Positions 31,461 through 41,578 of a stretch of 64,000 bases of DNA are shown here, piece after piece. A program made the position numbers and the translations under genes. The number at the start of each line of letters is the position of its first letter. Position 1 is the stretch's first letter. The notes below the pieces were generated by a model that saw only the letters and a program-made list of their open reading frames with translations, was not told the origin of the DNA and made no database searches. The DNA comes from Paucibacter sp. TC2R-5 (GTDB taxonomy: Bacteria > Pseudomonadota > Gammaproteobacteria > Burkholderiales > Burkholderiaceae_C), in contig NZ_JAJIRQ010000007.1 in NCBI RefSeq assembly GCF_025717605.1, positions 266,484 through 330,483 of the forward strand. The letters run 5' to 3'.

Positions 31461-34199
31461 ATGTTAAAAACAACCCGACTTAGCGCCGCCCTCGCATTGA
31501 TATATGCAGGCGGATTGGCCATCACCGGCTCAGCCGCGATGGCTCAGGAAAGCCTTGAACGCGTCTCGGTGACCGGCTCGTCGATCAAGCGCCTGGACGC
31601 CGAAACCGCGCTGCCGGTGACCGTGATCACCCGCGCGCAAATCGAAGCCTCGGGCGCCACCAATACCGAAGACCTGCTGCGCCGCGTGTCGGCCAATTCG
31701 GCAATGGTCTCCGACACCGGTCAAGGTACTGGCTACGGCACCTCGAACGCCAATTTGCGCGGCCTGGGCCCTAATTCCACATTGGTTTTGCTGAACGGCC
31801 GGCGTCTGGCCAACCACCCCTTCGGCAATATCGGCGGCGCAGCGTCGGTCGACCTGAACAGCATCCCCTTCGCCGCGATCGAGCGGATTGAAGTTCTGCG
31901 CGATGGCGCCTCGGCCGTGTACGGTAGCGACGCGGTCGCCGGCGTGATCAACTTCATCACCCGCAAGGACTATCGCAATGGCGAAGTGTCGGTGCGCTAC
32001 GGCAATACCGAAGCCGGCATCGGCGGCACCGAGAAGGGCGCCACCGTGGCGGTCGGTTTTGGCGATATGGCCAGCGACGGTTTCAACATTTTGCTGACCG
32101 GCAATGTGCAGAAAAACAGCCGCGTCAAGTCGATTGATCAGGCTTTCTACAACCGCGGCGTTGATCAGATACCCGGCTCGAGCCCACCATCGTCGAGCGC
32201 ACCTTTCCCGGGCTATATCGAAGGCCTGATCGGGCCCGGCGCTTACCCCGAGTATCCCGATCCACGCTTTACCCAGTGCGGAGAGCCAACCTCCTTTGTC
32301 GTGGTGCGCAGCCCATCGCCTAACGGCCTAGAGCGCCGGACCTGCCGCTTTATTTACGCGGCCACTCTGGACAATATGCCCGATCAGGACAAGTACGACG
32401 CCTTCGGTCGCCTGACTTACAACCTGAGCAAGGATCACCAACTCTTTGTTGAGGGCTCCTACGCCTCCAACCACGGCATCGGCCGAGTTGCCCCGACGCC
32501 AATTCGCGAGGGCTTTGGTCCCTTCAACGCCGAGAAGTTTGCGTTTGAACCGGTCTTGATGCCGGTCACCAGCAAGTACTACCCGCGTGATATTTTGACC
32601 AAGCTGGGCTACACCGTGCCCGCCACCGGCATGGAAGGCATCGCGCTGCGCGCCATCCCCGCCGGCAACCGCATCAGCGACAACACCAACACGCAAGCTC
32701 GTTTTGTGATTGGCTCCAGCGGCGTGCTGGGCGGCTGGGACTATGACACCGGCTTCAACTATGCCCAAGCCAAGGGCCTGCTCGACTACAAGGGCTATAT
32801 CAACGAAGACCGCTTCTTGAAGGCGCTGGCGACCGGCAACCTGAACCCCTTCGGCCCGGGCGATGCTGCCAGCGACGCGCTGTGGAAGTCGGCCGCGATG
32901 GAAGGCAAGATGCGTGAGTCCAAGAGCACCGTCACCGCCTTTGACTTCAAGGTCAGCAAGGAATTGATGGCAATGGCAGGCGGCAATATGGGCCTGGCCA
33001 CCGGATTTGACGTGCGCCGCGAAGAGGCTGACGACAAGCCGCTGAACGCCGAGTACGCAGCGGGCAAACATATTGGTGGCGAGGGCACAGTGCCCCACAC
33101 CACGGCATCGCGCGATCTGGCCGCTGTGTTTGCCGAGTTGAACATGCCGTTTGCCAAGGGTTGGGAAGCCGGTCTGGCGGCCCGTTATGACCATTACAGC
33201 GACTTCGGCTCAACCTTCAACCCGCGCGCATCCTTGCGCTTCCAGCCGACCAAGGCCTTGATGCTGCGTACCGCTTACGGCACCGGCTTCCGTGCGCCGA
33301 CGCTGTGGGACGTCAACTCGCCACCGTCGTTCTCGAACACCGCTGACTCGGTGACCGATCCGGCCTGCCCGGATCCAGCCGAATTGGGTGGACGCTGCAA
33401 TACGCAGGTGCCGACCAAGTCTTCCGCTTCCTCAAGCCTGAAGCCAGAAACCAGCAAGCAATTCTCTGCCGGCCTGGTGTTCGAGCCGGCCAAGGAAGTG
33501 TCCTTGACGCTGGACTACTGGAACATCAACAAGAAGGACACGATCGGCGTGATCGCCGCCGACACCTTGCTGACGACACCCGATTTGCTGAAGAAATTCG
33601 GCAGCCGCGTCAAACGCAATGCAGCCGGCTTCATCTTGTTTGTTGAGACCCCGGTGGACAATCTGGGTGACTTGAAGATGTCGGGCTTCGACGTTGATGT
33701 GCGTGGCCGTATCGCTTTGAGCGAAGGCAGCGGTCGCATCAACCTGGGTCTTGCCGGCTCCTATGTCGCCAACTACGACGCGCAAAAGTACACGGGCGGT
33801 GCAACCGGCAAATTTGCCGGCACCGGCGGCGACAGCACGATTGCTCCAGTCCCGCGCTGGCAGCACACGCTGAGCGCCGAATGGGCCTACAACACCTTCA
33901 GCTTCATGGTCGAAAACGTCTACACCCGCGGCTGGACCGAGTCGGCTGCTTCGGTGGGCGCCAATGTGGGGGTTGAAGTAGCACACCGTGTCAGCAATAG
34001 CGACCGCTTCAATATGTCGGCGGCCTACAAGGGCATCAAAAACGTGACCGCTCGTCTGGGCGTTCGCAATGTGTTTGATTCCGAGCCGCCTTACACGGCC
34101 TCTTCGTCCTATGGTTCGCACGCAGCGGGCTACGCGGCTTCGTTCACCGACCCACGTGGACGTTTCTGGTACGGCAGCCTGGCCTATCAGTTCAAGTAA
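31461..34199 (+). CDS. TonB-dependent receptor (second)
   Basis: 912 residues from the ATG at 31461, where AGGAG is seven bases upstream; the frame is open further back to 31272 without a good start signal. The signal peptide ends near AAMAQE and is followed directly by the TonB-box-like ERVSVTGSSI. The plug domain (ATNTEDLLRRVSAN, LRGLGPNSTLVLLNGRRLA, DGASAVYGSDAVAGVINFITRK) is complete. The barrel ends YGSLAYQFK, with the final Phe-Lys slightly unusual because an aromatic residue normally closes the barrel. The substrate is unknown. Nearby glp genes are on the other side of a strong terminator and probably unrelated. Confidence 0.92.
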   Translation: MLKTTRLSAALALIYAGGLAITGSAAMAQESLERVSVTGSSIKRLDAETALPVTVITRAQIEASGATNTEDLLRRVSANSAMVSDTGQGTGYGTSNANLRGLGPNSTLVLLNGRRLANHPFGNIGGAASVDLNSIPFAAIERIEVLRDGASAVYGSDAVAGVINFITRKDYRNGEVSVRYGNTEAGIGGTEKGATVAVGFGDMASDGFNILLTGNVQKNSRVKSIDQAFYNRGVDQIPGSSPPSSSAPFPGYIEGLIGPGAYPEYPDPRFTQCGEPTSFVVVRSPSPNGLERRTCRFIYAATLDNMPDQDKYDAFGRLTYNLSKDHQLFVEGSYASNHGIGRVAPTPIREGFGPFNAEKFAFEPVLMPVTSKYYPRDILTKLGYTVPATGMEGIALRAIPAGNRISDNTNTQARFVIGSSGVLGGWDYDTGFNYAQAKGLLDYKGYINEDRFLKALATGNLNPFGPGDAASDALWKSAAMEGKMRESKSTVTAFDFKVSKELMAMAGGNMGLATGFDVRREEADDKPLNAEYAAGKHIGGEGTVPHTTASRDLAAVFAELNMPFAKGWEAGLAARYDHYSDFGSTFNPRASLRFQPTKALMLRTAYGTGFRAPTLWDVNSPPSFSNTADSVTDPACPDPAELGGRCNTQVPTKSSASSSLKPETSKQFSAGLVFEPAKEVSLTLDYWNINKKDTIGVIAADTLLTTPDLLKKFGSRVKRNAAGFILFVETPVDNLGDLKMSGFDVDVRGRIALSEGSGRINLGLAGSYVANYDAQKYTGGATGKFAGTGGDSTIAPVPRWQHTLSAEWAYNTFSFMVENVYTRGWTESAASVGANVGVEVAHRVSNSDRFNMSAAYKGIKNVTARLGVRNVFDSEPPYTASSSYGSHAAGYAASFTDPRGRFWYGSLAYQFK

Positions 34200-34221
34200 T
34201 CGGCATTTAGCTTGACCCCCA

Positions 34222-34255
34222 AGCCCCGGCGGATTGCTCCGCCGGGGCTTTTTTT
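34222..34255 (+). terminator. strong rho-independent terminator after the second TonB receptor
   Basis: A 12-bp perfect GC-rich stem, AGCCCCGGCGGA (34222-34233) with TCCGCCGGGGCT (34238-34249), a TTGC loop and a run of seven T residues. It lies 22 bp after the receptor stop and before the convergent glpK stop; the T-run orientation fits the receptor transcript. Confidence 0.92.
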
Positions 34256-34266
34256 GTGCTTGCGCT

Positions 34267-35760
34267 TCAAGTCGCGCAAGCCTGCCTGACCGCGCGCTCC
34301 CAGTTCGCCATCAATTCTTGAGCGCGTTCGCGTGGCAGGGTCGGACGGAACACCCGCTCGGCCTGCCAATGGCCTTCGAGTTCCTTCAAGTCCCGGTAGA
34401 CACCGCAGCTCAGCCCGGCCAGATAGGCGGCGCCCAATGCGGTGGTCTCGATCACACGCGGGCGCACGACCGGAATACCAAGCAGATCGGCTTGAAATTG
34501 CATCAAGAGGTTGTTGACGCAGGCGCCGCCGTCGACGCGCAACTCGCTCACCGCGGCACCGCCCCCCGCCACCGCATCCAGGCTCATGGCCTGCAGCAGG
34601 GCCGCGCTCTGGAAGGCAATGCTCTCCAGCGCAGCGCGCGCAATATGAGCCAGCGTCGAGCCCCTGGTCAGGCCGACAATGGCGCCGCGTGCCTCAGCCC
34701 TCCAATAGGGTGCGCCCAGGCCGGTGAAGGCAGGCACAAACATCACGCCGCCGGCATCGGGCACGCTCTCGGCCAGGCTCTGCACCTCGCCACTGCCTTT
34801 AATCGCCTGCAAGCCGTCGCGCAGCCATTGCACCACCGCACCACCGATGAAGACGCTGCCCTCTAGCGCGAACTCCGGTGTAGTGCCGATCTGCGCCGCG
34901 CTGGTCGTGATCAAACCATTGGCCGAGTTTTGGAACTGCCCTCCGCTGTGCATCAGCATGAAGCAGCCCGTGCCATAGGTGTTTTTGGCCATGCCGGCCT
35001 TGAAGCAGGCTTGGCCAAATAGCGCCGCCTGCTGATCGCCGGCAATGCCGCCGATGAGGATCTCGCCGCCCAGATGTTCGGCGGCCACGACGCCAAACTG
35101 ATGCGAAGACGGATGCACCTCGGGCAGCACCGAGGGCGGAATATCCAGCGCAGCCAGTAACTCCTCATCCCACCGGCTTGTGCGAACATTGAACAGCATG
35201 GTGCGCGAGGCATTGCTGACGTCGGTGGCGTGTACCGCGCCATTCGTCAGCTGCCAGACCAACCAACAGTCGATGGTGCCAAAGGCCAGTTCGCCGCGCT
35301 CGGCCTGGGCGCGCGCGCCCGGCACATGATCGAGCAGCCATTTCAATTTGCTCGCTGAGAAATAGGCGTCAATCACCAAACCGGTCTTGCGCTGCACCAG
35401 CGGGGTCAGGCCTTGCTCGCGCAGCGCGGCGCAGGTCGGCTCGGCGCGGCGGTCTTGCCAGACCAAGGCGTGATGGATAGGCAGGCCGGTTTTGCGGTTC
35501 CACAGCACCGTGGTTTCACGTTGGTTGGTGATGCCCAGCGCCTTGATGTCGGCGGCGTGCAGGCCAGCCTTGGCGAGCGCCTCGCGGGCAGTGGCGAGCT
35601 GACCCTGCCAAATTTCCATCGCGTCGTGCTCGACCTGACCCGGCTGCGGGAATATCTGCCGCAACTCGCGCTGCGCCATCGCGACGATCTGGCCCTCGTC
35701 GTCAAAGACGATGGCGCGTGAACTGGAGGTACCTTGGTCGAGCGCGAGCAGATAAGTCAT
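34267..35760 (-). CDS. glpK: glycerol kinase
   Basis: A 497-residue FGGY-family kinase that converts glycerol and ATP to glycerol 3-phosphate in the cytoplasm. Recognition features are [16 protein letters not shown] at the N terminus, the glycerol-site [13 protein letters not shown] and [19 protein letters not shown], and the adenine-site [17 protein letters not shown] with FTGLGAPYW. Its length is typical for GlpK. It is divergent from glpD with only 23 bp between the start codons; AAGGCAAC precedes the ATG. Its product is the substrate of GlpD. No glpF permease or glpR repressor is in the window. Confidence 0.97.
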   Translation of the reverse strand: MTYLLALDQGTSSSRAIVFDDEGQIVAMAQRELRQIFPQPGQVEHDAMEIWQGQLATAREALAKAGLHAADIKALGITNQRETTVLWNRKTGLPIHHALVWQDRRAEPTCAALREQGLTPLVQRKTGLVIDAYFSASKLKWLLDHVPGARAQAERGELAFGTIDCWLVWQLTNGAVHATDVSNASRTMLFNVRTSRWDEELLAALDIPPSVLPEVHPSSHQFGVVAAEHLGGEILIGGIAGDQQAALFGQACFKAGMAKNTYGTGCFMLMHSGGQFQNSANGLITTSAAQIGTTPEFALEGSVFIGGAVVQWLRDGLQAIKGSGEVQSLAESVPDAGGVMFVPAFTGLGAPYWRAEARGAIVGLTRGSTLAHIARAALESIAFQSAALLQAMSLDAVAGGGAAVSELRVDGGACVNNLLMQFQADLLGIPVVRPRVIETTALGAAYLAGLSCGVYRDLKELEGHWQAERVFRPTLPRERAQELMANWERAVRQACAT

Positions 35761-35783
35761 CGATGTTGCCTTAGAGTAGGGCG

Positions 35784-37325
35784 ATGGAAGAACATTTTGA
35801 CGTATTGGTGGTGGGCGGCGGCATCAACGGCGCCGGCATTGCACGCGACTTGGCCGGGCGTGGCTGGAAGGTCATGCTGGCCGAAGCCTCGGACTTCGCC
35901 GCCCATACCTCGTCGAGCAGCACCAAGCTGATTCACGGTGGCCTGCGCTACCTGGAGTATTACGAGTTCTCGCTGGTGCGCAAGGCGCTGCAAGAACGAG
36001 AGGTCTTGCTCAAGAGTGCGCCGCACATCATCTGGCCGCTGCGCTTTGTGATGCCGCATGACGCCGCCATGCGGCCGGCCTGGGTGGTGCGCCTCGGGCT
36101 CTTCCTCTACGACCACCTGGCCCGCCGCGAGGTGCTGCCCGGCTCCTGTGGTGTCAATCTGCGCAGCTCCAAGCTGGGCGAGCCCTTGAAGGCGCAGTAC
36201 CAGCGCGGCTTCATCTACTCGGATGGCTGGGTCGATGACGCACGGCTGGTGCTGCTGAATGCGCTGGATGCGCGCGACAAAGGCGCGAAGTTGCTGACAC
36301 GCAGCCCGGTCACCTCGGTGCAGCGCGACGCGCAAGGCTGGACCGCCCAGATTGCCACGCCTGAGGGTGGGCGCCAGGTGTGCGCCCGCGCCTTGATCAA
36401 TGCCGCCGGCCCCTGGGCCGAGAGTTTTCTGCGCCAGGTGGCCAAGCCGGCGCGGGGCGAGGCCTTGGCGACCAAGCATCTCCGCCTGGTCAAAGGCAGC
36501 CACATCATCGTCAAGCGCTGCTTCGAGCATGACCATGCCTATATTTTTCAGAACCCGGACAAGCGCATCGTCTTTGCCATCCCCTATGAAGGCGATTACA
36601 CGCTGATCGGTACCACCGATGTAGAGCTGGCACCCACCGCGCTGGACGGCTTCGCCAAGGCCAGCATTGATGCCAACGAGACGGCCTATCTGTGTGAACA
36701 AGCAAGCCGCTACTTCACGCGGCCCGTGACGCCGTCCGATGTGGTGTGGAGTTATGCGGGTGTGCGCCCGCTGCTGGACGATGCCTCGGGCGACCCCTCT
36801 GCGGTCACGCGCGACTATCTGCTGGAGACGAATACCGAAGCCGCGCCACTCCTGAGTGTCTGGGGCGGCAAGATCACCACCTTTCGCAAGCTGGCCGAGG
36901 ATGCGGCCGACTTGATCGGCGAGATGTTGGGCGACAAACGCGCGGCCTGGACCGAAAAGAGCTATTTGCCCGGCGGCGATCTGCGCGAATGGATAGGCGC
37001 GCCTATTCGCCCGGACAGCGACTTTGAGCGTTTTGTGGCCGTCGTCGAGCAACGTTACGACTTTCTCGGCCACAAGCTGGCGCGGCGCCTGGCCCGGGCC
37101 TATGGCTCAAGGCTTGACCGCGTGCTGGGCACGGCGGCCCGCCTCAGTGACTTGGGGCAAGAGCTGGCGCCGGGCCTGTACGCGATAGAGCTGCGCTATC
37201 TACAGCGCGAAGAATGGGCGATGAGCGCGGACGATGTGCTGTGGCGCCGCTCCAAGCTGGGCCTGCATTACAGCGAGGCCGAGCGGGCTGGGGTGGCCGC
37301 CTGGTTCCAGCTGAATCCACGCTAG
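35784..37325 (+). CDS. glpD: aerobic glycerol-3-phosphate dehydrogenase
   Basis: A 513-residue FAD-dependent membrane-associated dehydrogenase oxidising glycerol 3-phosphate to dihydroxyacetone phosphate and passing electrons to quinone. The FAD motif [19 protein letters not shown] is at 8-26. Then come [22 protein letters not shown], the substrate-region [18 protein letters not shown] (LIGTTDVEL) and [16 protein letters not shown]. The C-terminal DAO_C helical domain is complete. It acts directly after GlpK in glycerol catabolism and is transcribed divergently from it. Confidence 0.96.
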   Translation: MEEHFDVLVVGGGINGAGIARDLAGRGWKVMLAEASDFAAHTSSSSTKLIHGGLRYLEYYEFSLVRKALQEREVLLKSAPHIIWPLRFVMPHDAAMRPAWVVRLGLFLYDHLARREVLPGSCGVNLRSSKLGEPLKAQYQRGFIYSDGWVDDARLVLLNALDARDKGAKLLTRSPVTSVQRDAQGWTAQIATPEGGRQVCARALINAAGPWAESFLRQVAKPARGEALATKHLRLVKGSHIIVKRCFEHDHAYIFQNPDKRIVFAIPYEGDYTLIGTTDVELAPTALDGFAKASIDANETAYLCEQASRYFTRPVTPSDVVWSYAGVRPLLDDASGDPSAVTRDYLLETNTEAAPLLSVWGGKITTFRKLAEDAADLIGEMLGDKRAAWTEKSYLPGGDLREWIGAPIRPDSDFERFVAVVEQRYDFLGHKLARRLARAYGSRLDRVLGTAARLSDLGQELAPGLYAIELRYLQREEWAMSADDVLWRRSKLGLHYSEAERAGVAAWFQLNPR

Positions 37326-37387
37326 GAGCCCAGGCGGCAGCAGGCCTTAAAACTGAGCTCGGCCCCGGCCAGGGCTTTGGTGTCGAA

Positions 37388-37795
37388 TCACTTGACCTCG
37401 ATTTGCCCGGTCAAGCGGGCCCCGATCAAGGACCAGCTGAGGCCAACGCCCAAAAGAATACCCAGAGCCCCCAGGCTCAGCCAGGCCATATTGCCGTTGC
37501 CCTCGGGGTCTATCCACTTCAGATCGACCAACTCCCACACCAGACTCGCCAACAAGGCGCCGCCGAGCAGCGCTCCAAGCAAACCGAGCGACACATAAGC
37601 GGTACGCAAGCAGACTACCCAGCCGATCAGCAAGAGCACACCAGCAATGGCTTTGGGCGCATTGAACTCGGGTGGCGGCGCTGTCAGCCAGTGATAGAAG
37701 GAATGGCCCGACGGGTTGTAGCTGACCATGACCAAAGCCATGCCCAAAGCAATCCGAATGCCAATTCCTAACCACGAGATACCACGCTCAGCCAT
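37388..37795 (-). CDS. small membrane protein (DUF6524-like)
   Basis: A 135-residue protein with four membrane helices: GIGIRIALGMALVMVSY, AIAGVLLLIGWVVCLRTAYVSLG, LLGALLGGALLASLVWELVDL and MAWLSLGALGILLGVGLSWS. The central YNPSGHSFYHWL loop and WIDPEGNGNMAWLSLG are distinctive and match my recollection of DUF6524 proteins. There are no catalytic motifs. It stands alone between glpD (convergent) and the third TonB receptor (divergent). Function unknown. Confidence 0.75.
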   Translation of the reverse strand: MAERGISWLGIGIRIALGMALVMVSYNPSGHSFYHWLTAPPPEFNAPKAIAGVLLLIGWVVCLRTAYVSLGLLGALLGGALLASLVWELVDLKWIDPEGNGNMAWLSLGALGILLGVGLSWSLIGARLTGQIEVK

Positions 37796-37876
37796 TTTTA
37801 TCTGCCCTCAATTGAATTGAATGGCGCAAATGATAAGGCCTTGTGCTGGGCAATCGGCCACTTTTGCGCCCATCAA

Positions 37877-37895
37877 ACGCTACTCGAAGTAGCGT
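37877..37895. promoter_or_regulatory. palindrome upstream of the third TonB receptor
   Basis: ACGCTACT-CGA-AGTAGCGT, eight-base perfect arms with a three-base centre, lies 82 bp upstream of the receptor ATG and 82 bp upstream of the divergent DUF6524-like gene. It is followed by a second hairpin (GGGCAC/GTGCCC, 37915-37931). A regulator-binding site is the likely role; no regulator gene is adjacent. Confidence 0.45.
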
Positions 37896-37977
37896 ATTTC
37901 GGCACTCCCTCGCCGGGCACCCAAAGTGCCCCTAACCCAGGCAGACTGCGGCAACTTTTGAGTTCTTGAGGGAATCT

Positions 37978-40047
37978 ATGTACAGCCGCAGCAGTTCGCA
38001 ACACCAGCACAGGGCCGGCCTTCGCGCCGCGCCGCGCCGCCAATACCTGCCCCTGGCCATTTGGGCTATCTGGGGCAGCAGCCTCGCCCCCTTGGGCTCG
38101 GCCCACGCAAGCGAAGAAGGTGCCAAGAAGGATGAGCCCGAGCAGTTGGCGCCGGTGATCGTTCAATCCAACCGGGTGCCGGTCAGCAAGACGGTCATGA
38201 GCGGCGAAGAGCTGGGCCGGGTGGCCGGCACCAGCGGCGACCCCATGCGCGCGCTGCAAAGCTTGCCCGGCGTGGTGGCCACCAGCGACAGCAATGCCGC
38301 GCCAGCCATTCGCGGCTCGCGCCCCGGCGACAACGCCTACTACATAGACTTTCTGCCGGTCGGCTATGTCTACCATTTAGGCGGTTATTTGAGTACCGTG
38401 CATCCGGAGCTGGTCAAGCAATTTGAGCTCTACACCGGCGCCTTTGGGCCAGAGTTCGACGATGTGCATGGTGGCATCGTCGACATCAGCTTGCGCCAAC
38501 CGCGCAATGACCGCCTGGGCGGGCAGATCCGCGTCGGCGCGCTGGGGGCGGATGTCTTGGTCGAAGGCCCGGTGACCGACAACCAGAGCTTCTACTTCGC
38601 CGCCAAAAAGAGCTATATCGACCTACTGATACGCGGCAAGCAGACCGACAAAGACAGCGGTGTGATCTACACCATGCCCAAGTTTCACGACTACCAGGGC
38701 AAGTACAGCTGGCGCCTCAACGAGAGCAATACGCTGAGCTTTCACGCCACCGGCGCGCAAGACCAGATCAAATTCACGGTGCCGGCCGATACCGATATGG
38801 CCATCCAGGACCCGGCCCTGGCCGGTGACTCCAAGTCCAAGGAGTCCAGCAACACGCAGGCGGTGGTGTGGGACAACAAACTGAATGCGCGCGTCAGCAA
38901 CAAGCTGGCTGTCGGCCATATGGATTCGCACAGCAAAGGCAAGTTTGGCTCTGCAGCGGATGCCGACGTCAAGGTCGATAACTTCTTCGTACGCGACCAG
39001 CTACGCCTGCGCCTGGGCGAAGACCACGATGTGGCCCTGGGCACGATTTTGTTCGCGCAGAAATACAAGCTCGACCTTGATCTGCTCGACGCGCGCTGCA
39101 CCGAGTTCGATCCGGCTTGTGACTTGACCAGTGCCGAGCGCAAAAAGTTCAAAGACGAGCTGAAGGTCAATTACGCGATCTTCTATGCCAAGGACCGCTG
39201 GCAGCTCACGCCGGAGCTGGCCGCCACCGCCGGCCTGCATTTCACGCGCGATGGCTATTTGAACCGCAACTACACCGAGCCGCGCCTGGGCCTGGAATGG
39301 CGGGCCTTCAAAAACACCACCTTCAATATGGGCTGGGGAAAACATAACCAATTCCCCGATGGCCTGCAGGTCTTGCAGAACTTCGGCAACCCCAAGCTCG
39401 GCCATATGCAGGCCACCCATTCGGTGCTGGGCGTCAGCCAGGCTTTGGCCGATGGCTGGTCGGTCAAGACCGAGGTCTACCAGAAGAAGTTCGACAACTT
39501 CGTGATCGCCGACCCGACGCTGAATTACATCAACGGCGGCAGCGGCGACGCCAGCGGCGTCGAGCTGTTCATCAAGAAGGATGCCCTCGCCAACTCCAAG
39601 CTGTCGGGCTGGCTCTCGGTCAGCCTGGCGAAGGCGCGCCGCCAAAACGACGTGACCGGCCAAGAGTTCAAGTTCGAATATGACCAGCCGGTCGTAGTCA
39701 ATCTGGTGGGCAATTACAAGTACTCGGACAAATGGCAGTTTGGCGCCAAGTGGAGCTATCACAGCGGCAACTTGTTCACCCCGGTGGTCGGCACCGGGAC
39801 TCATCCGGATGGGCGCGTCAAGCCCATTTATGGCGAGCTGAACTCCGAGCGCCTGCCTAACTATCACCGCTTGGACCTGCGCGTCGACCAGGTCGTCTCG
39901 CCGACCCTGAGCTTCTACTACGAGCTGCTCAATGCCTACGCGCAGAAGAACATCTCGGGCTACACCTATACGGCCGACTACAAAAAGCGCAGAGCCAATG
40001 TCGAACTCGGGATCACGCCCAATGTCGGGCTGGATTACAAGTTCTGA
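37978..40047 (+). CDS. TonB-dependent receptor (third, short type)
   Basis: 689 residues from the ATG at 37978 (GAGGGA six bases upstream). The N terminus is long and basic before a hydrophobic core (YLPLAIWAIWGSSLAPLGSAHA). The plug domain (APVIVQSNRVPV, MRALQSLPGVVA, AIRGSRPGDNAYYIDFLPVGYVYHLGG) is of the smaller iron/cobalamin/metal class rather than the large sugar class. The barrel ends NVGLDYKF with the expected terminal Phe. A pair of cysteines in LDARCTEFDPACDL may form an extracellular disulfide. The UreE gene is convergent, 6 bp away; this hints at metal transport but does not prove it. Confidence 0.9.
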   Translation: MYSRSSSQHQHRAGLRAAPRRQYLPLAIWAIWGSSLAPLGSAHASEEGAKKDEPEQLAPVIVQSNRVPVSKTVMSGEELGRVAGTSGDPMRALQSLPGVVATSDSNAAPAIRGSRPGDNAYYIDFLPVGYVYHLGGYLSTVHPELVKQFELYTGAFGPEFDDVHGGIVDISLRQPRNDRLGGQIRVGALGADVLVEGPVTDNQSFYFAAKKSYIDLLIRGKQTDKDSGVIYTMPKFHDYQGKYSWRLNESNTLSFHATGAQDQIKFTVPADTDMAIQDPALAGDSKSKESSNTQAVVWDNKLNARVSNKLAVGHMDSHSKGKFGSAADADVKVDNFFVRDQLRLRLGEDHDVALGTILFAQKYKLDLDLLDARCTEFDPACDLTSAERKKFKDELKVNYAIFYAKDRWQLTPELAATAGLHFTRDGYLNRNYTEPRLGLEWRAFKNTTFNMGWGKHNQFPDGLQVLQNFGNPKLGHMQATHSVLGVSQALADGWSVKTEVYQKKFDNFVIADPTLNYINGGSGDASGVELFIKKDALANSKLSGWLSVSLAKARRQNDVTGQEFKFEYDQPVVVNLVGNYKYSDKWQFGAKWSYHSGNLFTPVVGTGTHPDGRVKPIYGELNSERLPNYHRLDLRVDQVVSPTLSFYYELLNAYAQKNISGYTYTADYKKRRANVELGITPNVGLDYKF

Positions 40048-40053
40048 GCTGCT

Positions 40054-40605
40054 TCAATGCCCGTGATTGCAGCCCGGGCCATGCACATGCCCGGCATGGC
40101 CATGGTCGTGATCGTGGTCGTGTGAATGCCCATGCTGGTGCGCGATCACCTCGGGCAGCTGGCTGAGCAAGGGCAGCGGGTCGAACGGCGCCTCCAGCGG
40201 CGCCAAGGCAAAGTCTTGGCGCTCCAGCCACTGCGCTAACTCGGGATCTCCCGGCAAGCGCAGATGGTCGTCGGCGGCCTCCATATGCACGTGCATTTCG
40301 CCCAGTTGATGGGTCAGCCGAAACAAGTCGGCCAGGCTTTGCTTGGCCGACGCGCGCACCTCCAGCAAGGCCTCTGGCGCCGCTTCGACACGCAGGAGCG
40401 AGCCATCTTCGGCCACCAGCACATCGCCATCGCGCAAGGTCGTGCCGACGGGAAGGCGCAAGCCCAGCTCGGCGCCTTGGCCGTCGCTCAAGTTGGCTTC
40501 GTGATGTTGGCGAGCGGCAAAAGGCAGCGATAACACGCCGGCACGCTTGAGCAAAACCGGCGCCAGCCCGGCGCCTTGAGGAAGCAATTTATTGATGATC
40601 AGCAT
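40054..40605 (-). CDS. ureE: urease accessory protein UreE-like nickel-binding protein
   Basis: 183 residues. The N-terminal half matches the UreE peptide-binding domain (LPFAARQHHEANLSDGQGAELGLRLPVGTTLRDGDVLVAEDG). The C-terminal half matches the metal-binding domain with FRLTHQLGEMHVHMEAADDHLRLPGD. The histidine-rich tail (HQHGHSHDHDHDHGHAGHVHGPG) is typical of nickel-storing UreE proteins. UreE delivers Ni2+ to apo-urease with UreD/F/G. No urease structural or accessory gene is in the window, so this copy is isolated. The ATG at 40605 was chosen; no clear ribosome-binding site is seen. Confidence 0.88.
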   Translation of the reverse strand: MLIINKLLPQGAGLAPVLLKRAGVLSLPFAARQHHEANLSDGQGAELGLRLPVGTTLRDGDVLVAEDGSLLRVEAAPEALLEVRASAKQSLADLFRLTHQLGEMHVHMEAADDHLRLPGDPELAQWLERQDFALAPLEAPFDPLPLLSQLPEVIAHQHGHSHDHDHDHGHAGHVHGPGCNHGH

Positions 40606-40615
40606 AGGGATGGTT

Positions 40616-41578
40616 CTAAGGTTGAGGCGTGACAAGGGTCTGGGGAGAGACTGTACGGCATTCGTCGGGCCAAGGCGCGCCCAGCTGAATGCTGCGGATC
40701 AAGGTCCGCAGCGCCTGCTGGTACTGCTGCGGGAACTCGCTATGCAGCCGGCTGTGCGAACCCTCAGGGAATTCGATCCAGCAGTTGCTGGCCTTGGGCG
40801 CCGCGTCACGCAGCCGCCTGCCCAGCACGACAGGCACGGTCGTATCGGCCGTGCCGTGCAGCATCAGGAGCGGCGCGTCGACGCGCCCTATCTTGGCCAG
40901 GGAGTCAAACTCCAAGCGGGTGATGGCCGCGCCGATCTTGCCCAGGGTGCCGGCCTCGGCCGCCACATCCGGCAAGCGGGTGAAGGTCGATTCCAGCACC
41001 AGCGCACCATAGTCCGCGCCCTGCTGCAAGGAGCTGGCCAGCGTCACCGCCACCGCCCCGCCCATCGAATGACCAAACACCACACGTTTGCTCGGATCCG
41101 CTTGCCGCTTGAGCATTTCCGCCCATGCCATGCGCACATCGGCATTGATGCTGGCCTCCGACGGAATGATCGGCGTGCTGTCGCCCCAGCCCCGGTAATC
41201 GACCGCAACAATGGCAAAGCCCGCGTCCCGCAATGCTTCGATCTTGGGCAAATTGCCGTAAAGACTGCGCAGCGTGCCATGCAGATAAAGCAGTGTCGGC
41301 GCGGCTGGGTCGGGGTGCGGCAACCACCAAAGTGCCAGCAGCTGCGATCTGCCGTCCTCGGACAGCACCGGCTGCAAAAAGCGCTGGTCACCGGCGCGCA
41401 AGCCGACGCCGTCCTCGGCATAGGCCACGGGCCGCCCCGGCGAGGGACGTAGCGCCAATTCGCGCTCCTTGACACTCCACCAGGCACATCCGCTCAGGCT
41501 GCTCATCAGTGCCAGCCCCAACAGCGACGCGCCGAGCCTGCGCCATATGAAATTTGTTTCAGCGAGAATGCGCGCCAT
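40616..41578 (-). CDS. lipoprotein alpha/beta hydrolase
   Basis: 320 residues. A lipoprotein signal ends in LSGC (Cys31), so the protein is anchored to a membrane on the periplasmic side. The catalytic elbow is GHSMGG (Ser171), with the oxyanion HGT (100-102), an acid in LHGTADTTVP and a histidine in EGSHSRLH. The domain belongs to the serine aminopeptidase S33/monoglyceride-lipase type. It ends 11 bp before the ureE start on the same strand, so it may be co-transcribed with ureE. Its start codon overlaps that of the divergent gene at 41577. Substrate unknown. Confidence 0.85.
   Translation of the reverse strand: MARILAETNFIWRRLGASLLGLALMSSLSGCAWWSVKERELALRPSPGRPVAYAEDGVGLRAGDQRFLQPVLSEDGRSQLLALWWLPHPDPAAPTLLYLHGTLRSLYGNLPKIEALRDAGFAIVAVDYRGWGDSTPIIPSEASINADVRMAWAEMLKRQADPSKRVVFGHSMGGAVAVTLASSLQQGADYGALVLESTFTRLPDVAAEAGTLGKIGAAITRLEFDSLAKIGRVDAPLLMLHGTADTTVPVVLGRRLRDAAPKASNCWIEFPEGSHSRLHSEFPQQYQQALRTLIRSIQLGAPWPDECRTVSPQTLVTPQP

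Noticed and set aside
40054..40605. Possibility of a urease operon around ureE
   Set aside because: No ureA, B, C, D, F or G product is found among the neighbouring reading frames.
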